Shown here: piece after piece, positions 34,606-42,551 of the stretch
Layout of the letters: each line of letters begins with the position of its first letter
How positions within the stretch are numbered: position 1 is the first letter of the stretch
Assembly (NCBI GenBank): GCA_034423135.1
Contig: DAOUJC010000004.1
Coordinates: 1-64,000, forward strand
From: JAPPHY01 sp034423135
GTDB taxonomy: Bacteria; Chloroflexota; Dehalococcoidia; Lucifugimonadales; UBA2985
Direction of reading: 5' to 3'
Length of the DNA stretch: 64,000 bases
Notes under the pieces: generated by a model
Databases searched by the model: none
Told to the model about the DNA's origin: nothing
The model's input: the letters and a program-made list of their open reading frames with translations, nothing else
Made by a program: the position numbers and the translations under genes

Positions 34606-34756
34606 GTCGTGGTGCGCCAGGGTGTACAATCGAACAGGGTTGATGTTAGTCATGCCGATTATCCTCTGCCTTGGCGCGGAGGCTACTTTCATGCCGCATT
34701 GTACCACGCCACCCGCGGGCACTATACTAGCCGCCGAGATAGTAGCGGAGGGTGTG

Positions 34757-35470
34757 ATGACAGACGCGATGATTGACGCAATCTTCGAGCAGCTAGACAG
34801 AGACCGCCACCTAGCGGGCTACCCTCTTGAGGAACGTGCATCTCCGTTCTTCAAGCTCTTCCTACCGGAAATGTTCAAGAGTTGCTTCAATACTGCTCTC
34901 AATCCCATCATCATCCCCGAGTTTCCCTATTTGAGGAACTGTAAGACAAACCAGTCGCCCAAGGTTGACTTCTTCGCGGTGTCGAAGAAGGGCGATAAAG
35001 CCTTCCTCATTGAACTCAAGACCGATATGGATTCTTTGAAGAAGAAGCAGGCCGAGGATCTCGCGAAAGCATCAAGAAGAGGTCTCAAGTCTCTGGTTCA
35101 AGGCGTCGTTCGCATCGGTACCAATCCGAATACTAAGCAGGGCAAGAAATACCGTCATCTGTTGGAATACCTGTCAGAACTCTCATTGGTCGAAATCCCA
35201 GATGGCGCATATAAGCGAGCAAGAGAGAAAGTTAGAAGAGAGATTGAGCCAAAGATCATCTATATTCTGCCAAACTGCAATCCAACCCACGGGGAAGGGA
35301 AGCAAGTCCTCGAAGAAATCAGAAAAGCCCAAGGTTGCATTGTCACATTTGAGAAGTTCGCAGACTTAATCAAGGAGCACGGCCCTATAGGCAAGAGGTT
35401 TGCGCGGTCCCTGACGTGCTGGGCTGACGTGCCCGCCGGCTCGGTGCCGCCCGGTACGCCGTGCCCCTAG
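34757..35470 (+). CDS. PD-(D/E)XK nuclease-like protein
   Basis: 237 residues from ATG 34757. The centre reads KVDFFAVSKKGDKAFLIELKTD, the D-X(n)-E-X-K arrangement of the PD-(D/E)XK fold (Asp, then ELK). The rest is helical and Lys-rich (DSLKKKQAEDLAKASRRGLKS). The stretch around it is noticeably A+T-richer than the core chromosome. It converges on an HTH/ImmA-IrrE operon. A restriction-like or phage-defence role is possible but not shown. Confidence 0.6.
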   Translation: MTDAMIDAIFEQLDRDRHLAGYPLEERASPFFKLFLPEMFKSCFNTALNPIIIPEFPYLRNCKTNQSPKVDFFAVSKKGDKAFLIELKTDMDSLKKKQAEDLAKASRRGLKSLVQGVVRIGTNPNTKQGKKYRHLLEYLSELSLVEIPDGAYKRAREKVRREIEPKIIYILPNCNPTHGEGKQVLEEIRKAQGCIVTFEKFADLIKEHGPIGKRFARSLTCWADVPAGSVPPGTPCP

Positions 35471-35552
35471 TTTCCCGCTCACTTCCTTTACATTCATTCC
35501 ACCTAAGGCGCAAGGCCATTGTCGCTTAGGGCTATCTGAGTCCCTGATCTGA

Positions 35553-36989
35553 TCATGCTCCGTTAACTCCGTAGATCTCTCGCAGACTACCAATGTGTTC
35601 CTGAAAGTCGTCTACGGAACACCCAAGATACAAGGCGCCAGTATCCCGCGATATAAGCCTTTTCTGATGGCACTCCAACACCAAGCCGGCGAACCTTCCT
35701 CGGCGCTGGTCCGGAGTGCTTGGAACAGGGAAATAGTCGACGGCAAAATTCTCCGCAGCCCTCTGTTCGTCCGACGGCATGACATTGTCCACACTCGTTG
35801 GAACGTCATGTGTACGATAGTGGCAGTTGGAGATATGATAACGTGCCGCTGTGTGGCTGATCCCAAACTTGCGCATCACGTGGGCGACAGACTCCTCAGA
35901 GAATGGAGCCTCCGTGTCCTTTCGTACAGCCTCGTTCGGAGCGAGGAATGCGATAGCGAATGCGTTGGCTCTCTGCTCCACGTAGTCCGTTGACGGGATT
36001 TCTGGATTCTTCCGGCTGTCCGCGTAAGAATCGACGCGGACATTATTGAGGCTTGTATCCGGGTCGTAAAGGAAATGTCCAAGCTCGTGAGCCAGTGTAG
36101 CTCTGCGAATCCATACGTTTTCATTATCGCCAACTGTGTTCAAGATCACGCCGCGTAGTGGGCCGTCGTTGTCATCAGTTGTCATTACAGTAGCCCCAGC
36201 AATCCGGTTGGGGAGTCGCGCCTGGATGACAGGGATGCCGAGACGATTCTCAACCAAGTCACGCATAGACTGGATAGGGGATTCCCCAAGCTGCAAAATT
36301 CTCCGTGCATCTTCCGCAAGGCGGTATCCTATCCTGTAAGCCGGGTTCTGCGGTGACCCATAGTCCGAATTAGGCCTGAACTCATTTCCCTTGTACTGAA
36401 TTCCCATCCACTCCTGTAGCCTGCTCTGTACCCGAATGATGGACGCTGCTTCCGAAAACAGCAGTGCAGTTCCGGCTGAAATGCCTCTGGAACCGCCAGT
36501 GTTCTCCTTCAGAAGAGTTTTCAGGCGATACGCCAGCCCAGAATCCCCACCTGGAGAATCATTGAATGCAAGTTGGCGCTCATCCAATCCGAGCACAAAC
36601 GCGATACGCTCCAGATTCCTAAAGCGGATCTTTGAGGGATTGGATTCGGCTGTCCTAACCTCTGACTCGCTTACATTGGCTGCCTTTCTAACCGAAGCCT
36701 GAGTCAAGCCTATTTCTTCCCTACGGGCTTTCAGGGCCCTAGCAGTGGAGTTTGTGGTACGTTTCAGAATCGCGGAGCCGTATTCAACAGCCTCTTCTAG
36801 GACGTCCAAACCAAAACTGGTGAAGGCTTCCCACGCCGTTAGCACGTGTCCGGTAGGCATTCGGGTAGCATCATATACGGCCAGTCCGCCTTCACCGCGA
36901 ACGAACTCTCTACTAGAGCGTCTTGCCGCGGCATCCGCAGTTGAAATTCCCTCTGCCTCCGGGCCAAAAGCGAATGTTAAATCCCTCAC
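35553..36989 (-). CDS. HTH / ImmA-IrrE metallopeptidase protein
   Basis: 478 residues. An N-terminal stretch of about 80 residues precedes an XRE-type helix-turn-helix (LKARREEIGLTQASVRKAANVSESEVRTAES, about 86-116). The zinc peptidase domain carries LAHELGHFLYDPD (HELGH 301-305) and a later acidic EQRANAFAIAFLAPNEAV, the third ligand region. ImmA/IrrE proteins cleave cognate repressors after damage or conjugation signals. Fusing the HTH and protease in one chain is common in island-borne TA-like or stress modules. It overlaps the 169-residue gene by 4 bases and is second in that operon. Confidence 0.85.
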   Translation of the reverse strand: MRDLTFAFGPEAEGISTADAAARRSSREFVRGEGGLAVYDATRMPTGHVLTAWEAFTSFGLDVLEEAVEYGSAILKRTTNSTARALKARREEIGLTQASVRKAANVSESEVRTAESNPSKIRFRNLERIAFVLGLDERQLAFNDSPGGDSGLAYRLKTLLKENTGGSRGISAGTALLFSEAASIIRVQSRLQEWMGIQYKGNEFRPNSDYGSPQNPAYRIGYRLAEDARRILQLGESPIQSMRDLVENRLGIPVIQARLPNRIAGATVMTTDDNDGPLRGVILNTVGDNENVWIRRATLAHELGHFLYDPDTSLNNVRVDSYADSRKNPEIPSTDYVEQRANAFAIAFLAPNEAVRKDTEAPFSEESVAHVMRKFGISHTAARYHISNCHYRTHDVPTSVDNVMPSDEQRAAENFAVDYFPVPSTPDQRRGRFAGLVLECHQKRLISRDTGALYLGCSVDDFQEHIGSLREIYGVNGA

Positions 36990-37495
36990 TGAGCTTCCTC
37001 CAGTACACGGGCCGCTGCCCCAAAGGAATGGTCCCAGCCTAGTGAAACAACCTCGTAGTCAAATGCTTCAAACACATGTTTGACGGCCTCAAGTTGATTC
37101 TCGTCTTCCGGGGGATAACGACCTGACCCTCCGGAGATATAGAGTGAAACGTCGGACTTGAACCACATTTCACCGCCCAGATATGCTTCTCCCCCGCCGG
37201 TGAGGTTTGTATGCTTGGGCAAAGCGTTGCCAATTGCGTCTATTGGCGCTTCAAAGATGTAAGGGACACCCCTTGAGTCTATAACCCAAAGATATCGGTT
37301 ATCGCCCTCGTCTTTCAGTGAAAGAGGTGGCGACCCCCGCAAGTAGTCCGTAGCAGGGGCAGGTGCGAGGAGACGAATGCCATGTTCAGGCCCAAGCGGT
37401 CTCATCTCTTCACTCTGTTGGGCGGAAAACTTTGGGGGACGAGGAGTATAAGAACTCCGAAAATCGGCAAGCACTTGTGCTGCGCTTTCATTCAC
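36986..37495 (-). CDS. Hypothetical partner of the ImmA/IrrE protein
   Basis: 169 residues. No family recognised. It has EHGIRLLAPAPATDYLRGSPPLSLKDEGDNRYLWVID, then a Gly-rich segment (NLTGGGEAYLGGEMWFKSD...ISGGSGRYPPEDENQL) and a helical tail ending DHSFGAAARVLEEAQ. No membrane segment. Its stop overlaps the metallopeptidase start (ATGA), so the proteins are probably made in fixed ratio. It could be the repressor substrate, toxin or effector of the pair (inference). Confidence 0.6.
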   Translation of the reverse strand: MNESAAQVLADFRSSYTPRPPKFSAQQSEEMRPLGPEHGIRLLAPAPATDYLRGSPPLSLKDEGDNRYLWVIDSRGVPYIFEAPIDAIGNALPKHTNLTGGGEAYLGGEMWFKSDVSLYISGGSGRYPPEDENQLEAVKHVFEAFDYEVVSLGWDHSFGAAARVLEEAQ

Positions 37496-37631
37496 AATAC
37501 GATCTCTTGCAGCGCGACCTCGAGTATAGACTACGCTCGGAGGGATACACTACAGGATATTGGCATTATAAGTTCAATCAATTCTCCGGTCAACATCGTC
37601 CTGTGCACCCCCATGCTATACTACCCGCGCC

Positions 37632-37931
37632 ATGGAGCGAGTCGTGGTCAACATTGAGACGGCGGGGTCGTTTCGCGCCACGGAGGTCATCGCAGACCTG
37701 CGCAACGTGGCCGAGCTGATGTTCAACCCCCTGAGGCTCGTCGGCTTCTGGGACCAGCAGGCCGGCGGCGCGCATCTGTGCCCGCAGGAGCAACTGGGCC
37801 GCGAGTGCCTGCACAGCCTCCCGCCGGACGACCCGCGCCGCGTCGATTATGCCGACACCGCCGGCAGAGAGATGCGCGCCGTCCTGGAGGTCGCATTCCC
37901 GCACGCCGGAGTCTACCTCTACCTGCGCTAG
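37632..37931 (+). CDS. Hypothetical small protein
   Basis: 99 residues from ATG 37632. Contains TAGSFRATEVIADLRNVAELMFNP and a Cys-bearing stretch (HLCPQEQLGRECLHSLP), ending VAFPHAGVYLYLR. Composition and codon use match the core chromosome rather than the island before it. I recognise no family. It lies upstream of the TlpA-like/CcdA pair on the same strand. Confidence 0.5.
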   Translation: MERVVVNIETAGSFRATEVIADLRNVAELMFNPLRLVGFWDQQAGGAHLCPQEQLGRECLHSLPPDDPRRVDYADTAGREMRAVLEVAFPHAGVYLYLR

Positions 37932-38127
37932 CCTAGACCCAGCGCGGGCGGCCGGTCGTACCTCGCCAAGCCTCAGCGTCCGAGGGTCGCCACGCTCCAA
38001 GTGCCTGCGTGTTCACATTCGTAATACACTCTTCAGCGCATCGTAAGCGGCGGCTCCCCGTCCAGGATGCGCGCCTGTAGGCGAATCCGTTACAATGTTA
38101 GTAGACCAAGCTACCGGGAGGCCGCGA

Positions 38128-38745
38128 ATGGCCCACCATGACCACAACCATCGAGTCACGACAGCGGACGTGCGAAGGCACGGCGCCGGGCGATTCCTGC
38201 GCTTGTGCACCCTGCTTCTGCTACCGGTCATTGTGATCGCCATCGCGGCGTGCTCCAACGGCGAGACCACGGATGGGCCTGCCGCTTCGGACCTGGAGGC
38301 CGCGCCGGACTTCGAGTTCACGCTGTACCAGGGCGAGGGCGAGCTGGGCGCAACCGAGCTCAGCATGTCGGACCTGCAGGGCAAGCCCGTGGTGCTCAAC
38401 TTCTGGGCCGGGCTCTGCCCGCCGTGCCGCGCTGAGATGCCCGACTTCCAGGCCTTCGCCGACGAGAACCGGGACAGTGTGGTCGTTCTGGGCATTGACG
38501 TGGGGCAGTTCACGAACCTCGGCACGCAGGACGACGCACAAATCCTGCTGGACGACCTCGGCGTCACCTATCCGGCGGGCTACACCACCGACGGCACGAT
38601 CATGCGCAGGTACGAGGTGCTCGGCATGCCGACCACCGTGTTCATCAACTCCAGCGGCGAGATATTCCGCCTGTGGGGAGGAATCCTGGACCACGAGGTC
38701 CTGCAGGACATCACCAACGAGATGCTGGCCGCGGAGACCGGCTGA
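38128..38745 (+). CDS. TlpA/ResA-like thioredoxin lipoprotein
   Basis: 205 residues from ATG 38128. The N-terminal segment ends in a lipobox (AIAACS, Cys42). A thioredoxin fold follows, with active site FWAGLCPPCRAEM (CPPC, 97-100), VLGIDVGQF and the cis-Pro motif VLGMPTTVFI. It sits outside the membrane and reduces cytochrome c apoproteins or other disulfides. Electrons probably come from the CcdA protein encoded 36 bases downstream. Confidence 0.92.
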   Translation: MAHHDHNHRVTTADVRRHGAGRFLRLCTLLLLPVIVIAIAACSNGETTDGPAASDLEAAPDFEFTLYQGEGELGATELSMSDLQGKPVVLNFWAGLCPPCRAEMPDFQAFADENRDSVVVLGIDVGQFTNLGTQDDAQILLDDLGVTYPAGYTTDGTIMRRYEVLGMPTTVFINSSGEIFRLWGGILDHEVLQDITNEMLAAETG

Positions 38746-38781
38746 ACGCCGCCTAGCCGCACAAGCACGGGGAGGTAAGTC

Positions 38782-39672
38782 ATGTCCATGTCAAGCGCAA
38801 TGCCGGAGCCGGGCCTGCTGAGAAAGGTCATGGTGCCCGCGGCCGTAGCCGCCGTTTCCCTGACCACAGCCTTCGTCGGAGCCTTGGTGCTGGGCAGATC
38901 CGACGGAATCGACGGCGTCAATCGCTTCGTGGAGACGCTCTCCGGCGACTCTGGCAACGTGCTGCGAGGCCTTGCGCCGCTGGGTTTCGCCTACGCCGCC
39001 GGCATGGTCTCCGCCGTCAATCCCTGCGGGTTCGTCATGCTGCCCGCGTACCTGGGACTGTACCTGGGCGTCAACGACAAGGACGCCGGCAAGGTGAACC
39101 CACTGCTGCACGTCTTCCGCGCGCTCAAAGTGGGCGGAGCCGTCACTCTTGGCTTCGTGGTGCTGTTCGGGGCAGCCGGGATACTGATGTCGGTGGGCGC
39201 GCGAGCGGCGGTGGTGGACATCCTGCCGTATCTCGGACTGGTCATAGGCATAGTGCTGGCGCTGGCGGGCTCCTGGATGGTAGGCGGAGGTAAGCTGTAC
39301 AGCGGGTTCGCCGCGCAGGCCGCATCCAGAATCGGCGACCCTGGGCAGGTGAATGCGAAGGGCTACTTCCTGTTCGGGCTGAGCTACGGGGTCGCCTCTC
39401 TGAGCTGCACGCTGCCCATCTTCCTCACGGTGATCGGAACGAGCTTTGCGGTTTCGACGATCGCCGATTCGCTGGGACAGTTCATCCTGTACGCAGTGGG
39501 CATGGGCACGGTGATCCTGGCGCTGACGCTCGGCATGGCGTTCTTCAAGGGCGCGATGCTGGGCACGCTGCGCAAGGTGCTGCCGTACGTGCAGCCCATT
39601 GGCTCCTGGCTGATGGTGGTCGCGGGGTCGTACATCGTGTTCTACTGGCTCACCATCGGCGACCTGCTCTAG
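38782..39672 (+). CDS. ccdA: CcdA/DsbD-type cytochrome c biogenesis membrane protein
   Basis: 296 residues with six or seven membrane segments. The redox Cys sit in AVNPCGFVMLPAYLGLY and VASLSCTLPIFL, the two positions conserved in CcdA. It carries electrons from cytosolic thioredoxin across the membrane to extracellular thioredoxin-like proteins, here the TlpA-like lipoprotein just upstream. An N-terminal extension of about 65 residues precedes the core. Confidence 0.92.
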   Translation: MSMSSAMPEPGLLRKVMVPAAVAAVSLTTAFVGALVLGRSDGIDGVNRFVETLSGDSGNVLRGLAPLGFAYAAGMVSAVNPCGFVMLPAYLGLYLGVNDKDAGKVNPLLHVFRALKVGGAVTLGFVVLFGAAGILMSVGARAAVVDILPYLGLVIGIVLALAGSWMVGGGKLYSGFAAQAASRIGDPGQVNAKGYFLFGLSYGVASLSCTLPIFLTVIGTSFAVSTIADSLGQFILYAVGMGTVILALTLGMAFFKGAMLGTLRKVLPYVQPIGSWLMVVAGSYIVFYWLTIGDLL

Positions 39673-39679
39673 CTGCGGC

Positions 39680-39910
39680 CTGCGTCGCATTCGACGGCGA
39701 CTGGCTCACAACTTTCTGCGCTTCCAGTTCACCGCGCGCGAGGTGGCGCTGATGGGGCGGCATCCCGACGTGCCGCGCTGGAGAGCTCTCACCGAGACCG
39801 CAGTCTACAATCAGCAAGTCATGGTGATGCCGCATCCACGGACGGACAAGTCGGTTGTTCTGCCGTCGTACGAAGTAGAGGCGGCAAACGGCCCTGTTGT
39901 GGCAAAATAA
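39680..39910 (+). pseudogene. Remnant resembling a heme/iron ABC transporter ATPase
   Basis: An open stretch without a good start reads RFQFTAREVALMGRHPDVPRW, which resembles the Q-loop-proximal segment of HmuV/FecE-type ATPases (FTVREVVLMGRHPH). It then continues into unrelated sequence and ends at 39908. No Walker A or B motif is present. It lies just before an MhuD-like heme monooxygenase, consistent with a decayed heme-uptake locus. The family assignment rests on one motif. Confidence 0.45.
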
Positions 39911-39944
39911 ACGACATCGAATTGTAGAATTCTAGGAGGCGAAA

Positions 39945-40274
39945 ATGAGCGTGGTCAAGATCAATGCGATAACCGTACCGGCGGGCAGGGGAGTGGAATT
40001 GGAGGCGCGATTCGGCAGCCGAAGTCGCGAAGTTGAGCACATGGAAGGCTTTGAGGGCTTTGAGCTGCTCCGTCCGGTGGAGGGCGAGGACCGTTACTTC
40101 GTCTACACCCGATGGCGGTCGGAAGAGGACTTCCAGCGTTGGGTCAACAGTGAGGAGTTTACCAGGGGCCACGCGAGGAGAGAAAAGGACGGGCCTGTCG
40201 CCACGCACGCCAAGCTGCTCTCGTTCGAGGTGGTGGAGTGGCCCGATGCCGCCGCGGAGAAGGAAGCAGTCTGA
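39945..40274 (+). CDS. MhuD/IsdG-like heme-degrading monooxygenase
   Basis: 109 residues, a single ABM (antibiotic biosynthesis monooxygenase) ferredoxin-like domain. Asn7, Phe23, Trp66 and His76 line up with the heme-contact residues of mycobacterial MhuD (Asn7, Phe23, Trp66, His75). It should open the heme ring to release iron. It lies just after a heme-transporter-like remnant and 35 bases before a VOC protein gene. The residue match is good, but substrate is still inferred. Confidence 0.82.
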   Translation: MSVVKINAITVPAGRGVELEARFGSRSREVEHMEGFEGFELLRPVEGEDRYFVYTRWRSEEDFQRWVNSEEFTRGHARREKDGPVATHAKLLSFEVVEWPDAAAEKEAV

Positions 40275-40309
40275 TGGAAGCCGGCGGGTCCACCAGCTAG
40301 GAGGCGCAT

Positions 40310-40660
40310 ATGGAGATCAAGAAGGTCGCGTTCATACTTATGGCGCAGGAGATGGACAGGGCCATTTCCTTCTACAGGGACGTCATCGGGCTTGAGCTTC
40401 GGGTGCGTCAAGGGCAGAACTGGGCCGAGCTGGGCTACGTCGACGCCGTGGTGGCCCTGCACGGAGGCGGCGATGGCGAGTACCGCCGGACTGGTCTGGC
40501 GTTCACCGTCGCGGACGTTGCCGCGGCGTGCGATGAAGTGAGCCAAGGCGGCGGCAGGATCATCCAGCCCCCGGAGGCACGCCCCGGCGAGGGCATACTC
40601 CTGGCGCGCCTGGCGGACCCGGAGGGCAACGGCTTCGACTTGAGCCAGCGCACCGGCTGA
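40310..40660 (+). CDS. VOC/glyoxalase family protein
   Basis: 116 residues with the paired beta-alpha-beta-beta-beta pattern: FILMAQEMDRAISFYRDVIGLELRVRQG, then GLAFTVADVAAACDEVSQGGGRIIQPPE and RLADPEGNGFDLSQR. Metal ligands are typically a His/Glu on the first strand and Glu near the end. Here the first strand lacks the usual His, so the metal site may be atypical. Substrate unknown. Possibly co-transcribed with the monooxygenase. Confidence 0.8.
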   Translation: MEIKKVAFILMAQEMDRAISFYRDVIGLELRVRQGQNWAELGYVDAVVALHGGGDGEYRRTGLAFTVADVAAACDEVSQGGGRIIQPPEARPGEGILLARLADPEGNGFDLSQRTG

Positions 40661-40947
40661 CGGTCTCCTTTCGGGTAGCGGCGCCCAGGGCAGGCACAAG
40701 ACCTGCCCCTACGGTGATTCGGGCGGCTGCTGCCAAACACTCTTGCCCCGTCTAGGGGGAAGAGTGAGATGGGGGTGAATGCGCCCTTCACGCCCCGCCC
40801 CATACCTGGACTCCTGCCTGCTCAGGAGTGGTAGGCGGGCGAATAGCCCAACGAAACTGCCCAGCCCCTTGCAGTCGGGTACCATTGCCGTTGTATAGTA
40901 CAATGTGCTGTGGGCCAAGCCCGCAATCTCGCTGGGGAGTTGCATCA
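40661..40947. other. Gene-free stretch with two hairpins
   Basis: GGGCAGG/CCTGCCC pair at 40688-40708, and ACTCCTG/CAGGAGT pair at 40810-40829. GGGCAGGCACAAGACCTGCC is of the form of a dispersed intergenic repeat. No coding signal. The rpiB promoter probably lies near 40890-40930. Confidence 0.5.
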
Positions 40948-41436
40948 ATGAGCATGAGCGTGGCTCTCGGGGCTGATCACGCCGGCTACGATCTGAAGTG
41001 CGCACTGTCGTCCTGGCTGGGCGAGCAGGGGTACGACGTGGTGGACGTCGGCGCTTTCTTCATGGATCCGCTCGACGACTATCCCGACTTCTCGGAGGCC
41101 GTCGCGCAGGCGGTGGTTTCGGGCCGGGCTCAGCGCGGCATCATCGTGTGCGGCAGCGGCGTCGGAGGCTCCATCGCCGCCAACAAGGTGCCCGGCGCTC
41201 GGGCGTCCATCTGCCACGACACCTACTCCGCCGGCCAGGGCGTGGAGCACGACGACATGAACGTGCTCTGCCTGGGCGCACGAGTCGTCGGCGAGATTTT
41301 GGCCAGGGAGCTTGTGAGTGCGTTCCTGGACGCGCAGTTCATCGACGAAGAGAAGTACCGGCGACGCCTGCAGAAGGTCATCGCGCTGGAGCGCGGGACC
41401 CTCAGCGCGGGCGTAACGCCCACAGGGGGAGGTTAG
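40948..41436 (+). CDS. rpiB: Ribose-5-phosphate isomerase B
   Basis: 162 residues from ATG 40948, with GGGGAGT upstream. ALGADHAGYDLKCALSSWL and the active-site loop GIIVCGSGVGGSIAANKVPGARASICHDTYSA are typical (catalytic Cys in CGSG). It interconverts ribose-5-phosphate and ribulose-5-phosphate. It starts an operon with tal (2-base gap), pgi and gnd, linking the pentose-phosphate and glycolytic pools. Confidence 0.93.
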   Translation: MSMSVALGADHAGYDLKCALSSWLGEQGYDVVDVGAFFMDPLDDYPDFSEAVAQAVVSGRAQRGIIVCGSGVGGSIAANKVPGARASICHDTYSAGQGVEHDDMNVLCLGARVVGEILARELVSAFLDAQFIDEEKYRRRLQKVIALERGTLSAGVTPTGGG

Positions 41437-41438
41437 CA

Positions 41439-42551
41439 ATGGACCGGCTTCGTGAGATTCAGCGCCTGGGGCAGTCAGTCTGGTACGACAACATCAGCCG
41501 CGACCTGTTGGAGTCCGGCGAGATTGCTGGGCTGGTAGATGCGGGTGTCACCGGCCTCACCTCCAACCCGACCATCTTCGAGAAGGCCATCTCCGCGGGC
41601 GCGGTCTACGACGACGCGCTGGCCGCCCTCGCCGCGCAGGGCCTCGACGCTAACGCCTGTTACGAGCAGCTGGCCTTTGAGGACATCCGGTGCGCCGCTG
41701 ACCTGCTGCGCCCCGCCTACGATGTGAGCGGCGGCGCCGACGGCTTCGCCTGCCTTGAGGTCAGCCCGAGACTGGCCCACGACACCGAGGGCACGGTCGC
41801 GGAGGCGCTGCGCCTCTTCGCCGCGCTGGACCGGCCCAACGCCATGATCAAGGTGCCCGCCACGCCGGAGGGCATCCCCGCCATACGCAGGCTCATCGGC
41901 AGTGGCATCAACGTAAACGTGACGCTTATCTTCTCGCTGCAGGCGCACTGCAACGTGATGGAGGCCTACATCTCCGGCCTGGAGGACCTTGCCTCCGCCG
42001 GCGGCGACCTGAGCGGCGTGTCGTCCGTGGCTTCGTTCTTCGTGAGCCGCGTTGACACAGCGGTAGACGGTCTGCTGTCAGACGGCTCAGCCGATCTGAT
42101 GGGCAGGGCTGCCATCGCAAATGCGAGGATGGCGTACCGCAACTTCCGCGAGGCGTTCGGCGGCGAGCGGTTTGACGCACTGCGGGCCAAGGGCGCACGC
42201 GTCCAGCGGCCCCTGTGGGCCAGCACCAGCACCAAGAACCCCGCCTACAGCGACCTGCTCTACATCGACAACCTCATTGGGCCGGACACCGTGAACACCA
42301 TGCCACCGCCCACGCTTACGGCTTTCGTCGACCACGGTGACGTGCGACGGACGATTGACGAGGACGACGCCGGCTCAGAGCAGACGCTCGAAGCCCTGGA
42401 GGCTGCCGGCATCAGCATGGACGCCGTGACAGACAAGCTGCTGGCCGACGGCGTCAAGGCCTTCGTCGACTCCTTCGAGCTGCTGCTCGCGAACGTGGAG
42501 GCGAAGCGGGCCCTCCTGCTGGAGCGAACGACCGCCGAGACCGTCCGCTGA
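41439..42551 (+). CDS. tal: Transaldolase
   Basis: 370 residues, the long actinobacterial/cyanobacterial type. LGQSVWYDNISRDLLESGEI, GVTGLTSNPTIFEKAI and the Schiff-base Lys in NAMIKVPATPEGIPAI are present, then NVNVTLIFSLQ and RPLWASTSTKNPAYSD. It moves a dihydroxyacetone unit between sugar phosphates. The stop overlaps the pgi start (TGATG). Many related bacteria carry the two activities as one fused protein. Confidence 0.95.
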   Translation: MDRLREIQRLGQSVWYDNISRDLLESGEIAGLVDAGVTGLTSNPTIFEKAISAGAVYDDALAALAAQGLDANACYEQLAFEDIRCAADLLRPAYDVSGGADGFACLEVSPRLAHDTEGTVAEALRLFAALDRPNAMIKVPATPEGIPAIRRLIGSGINVNVTLIFSLQAHCNVMEAYISGLEDLASAGGDLSGVSSVASFFVSRVDTAVDGLLSDGSADLMGRAAIANARMAYRNFREAFGGERFDALRAKGARVQRPLWASTSTKNPAYSDLLYIDNLIGPDTVNTMPPPTLTAFVDHGDVRRTIDEDDAGSEQTLEALEAAGISMDAVTDKLLADGVKAFVDSFELLLANVEAKRALLLERTTAETVR

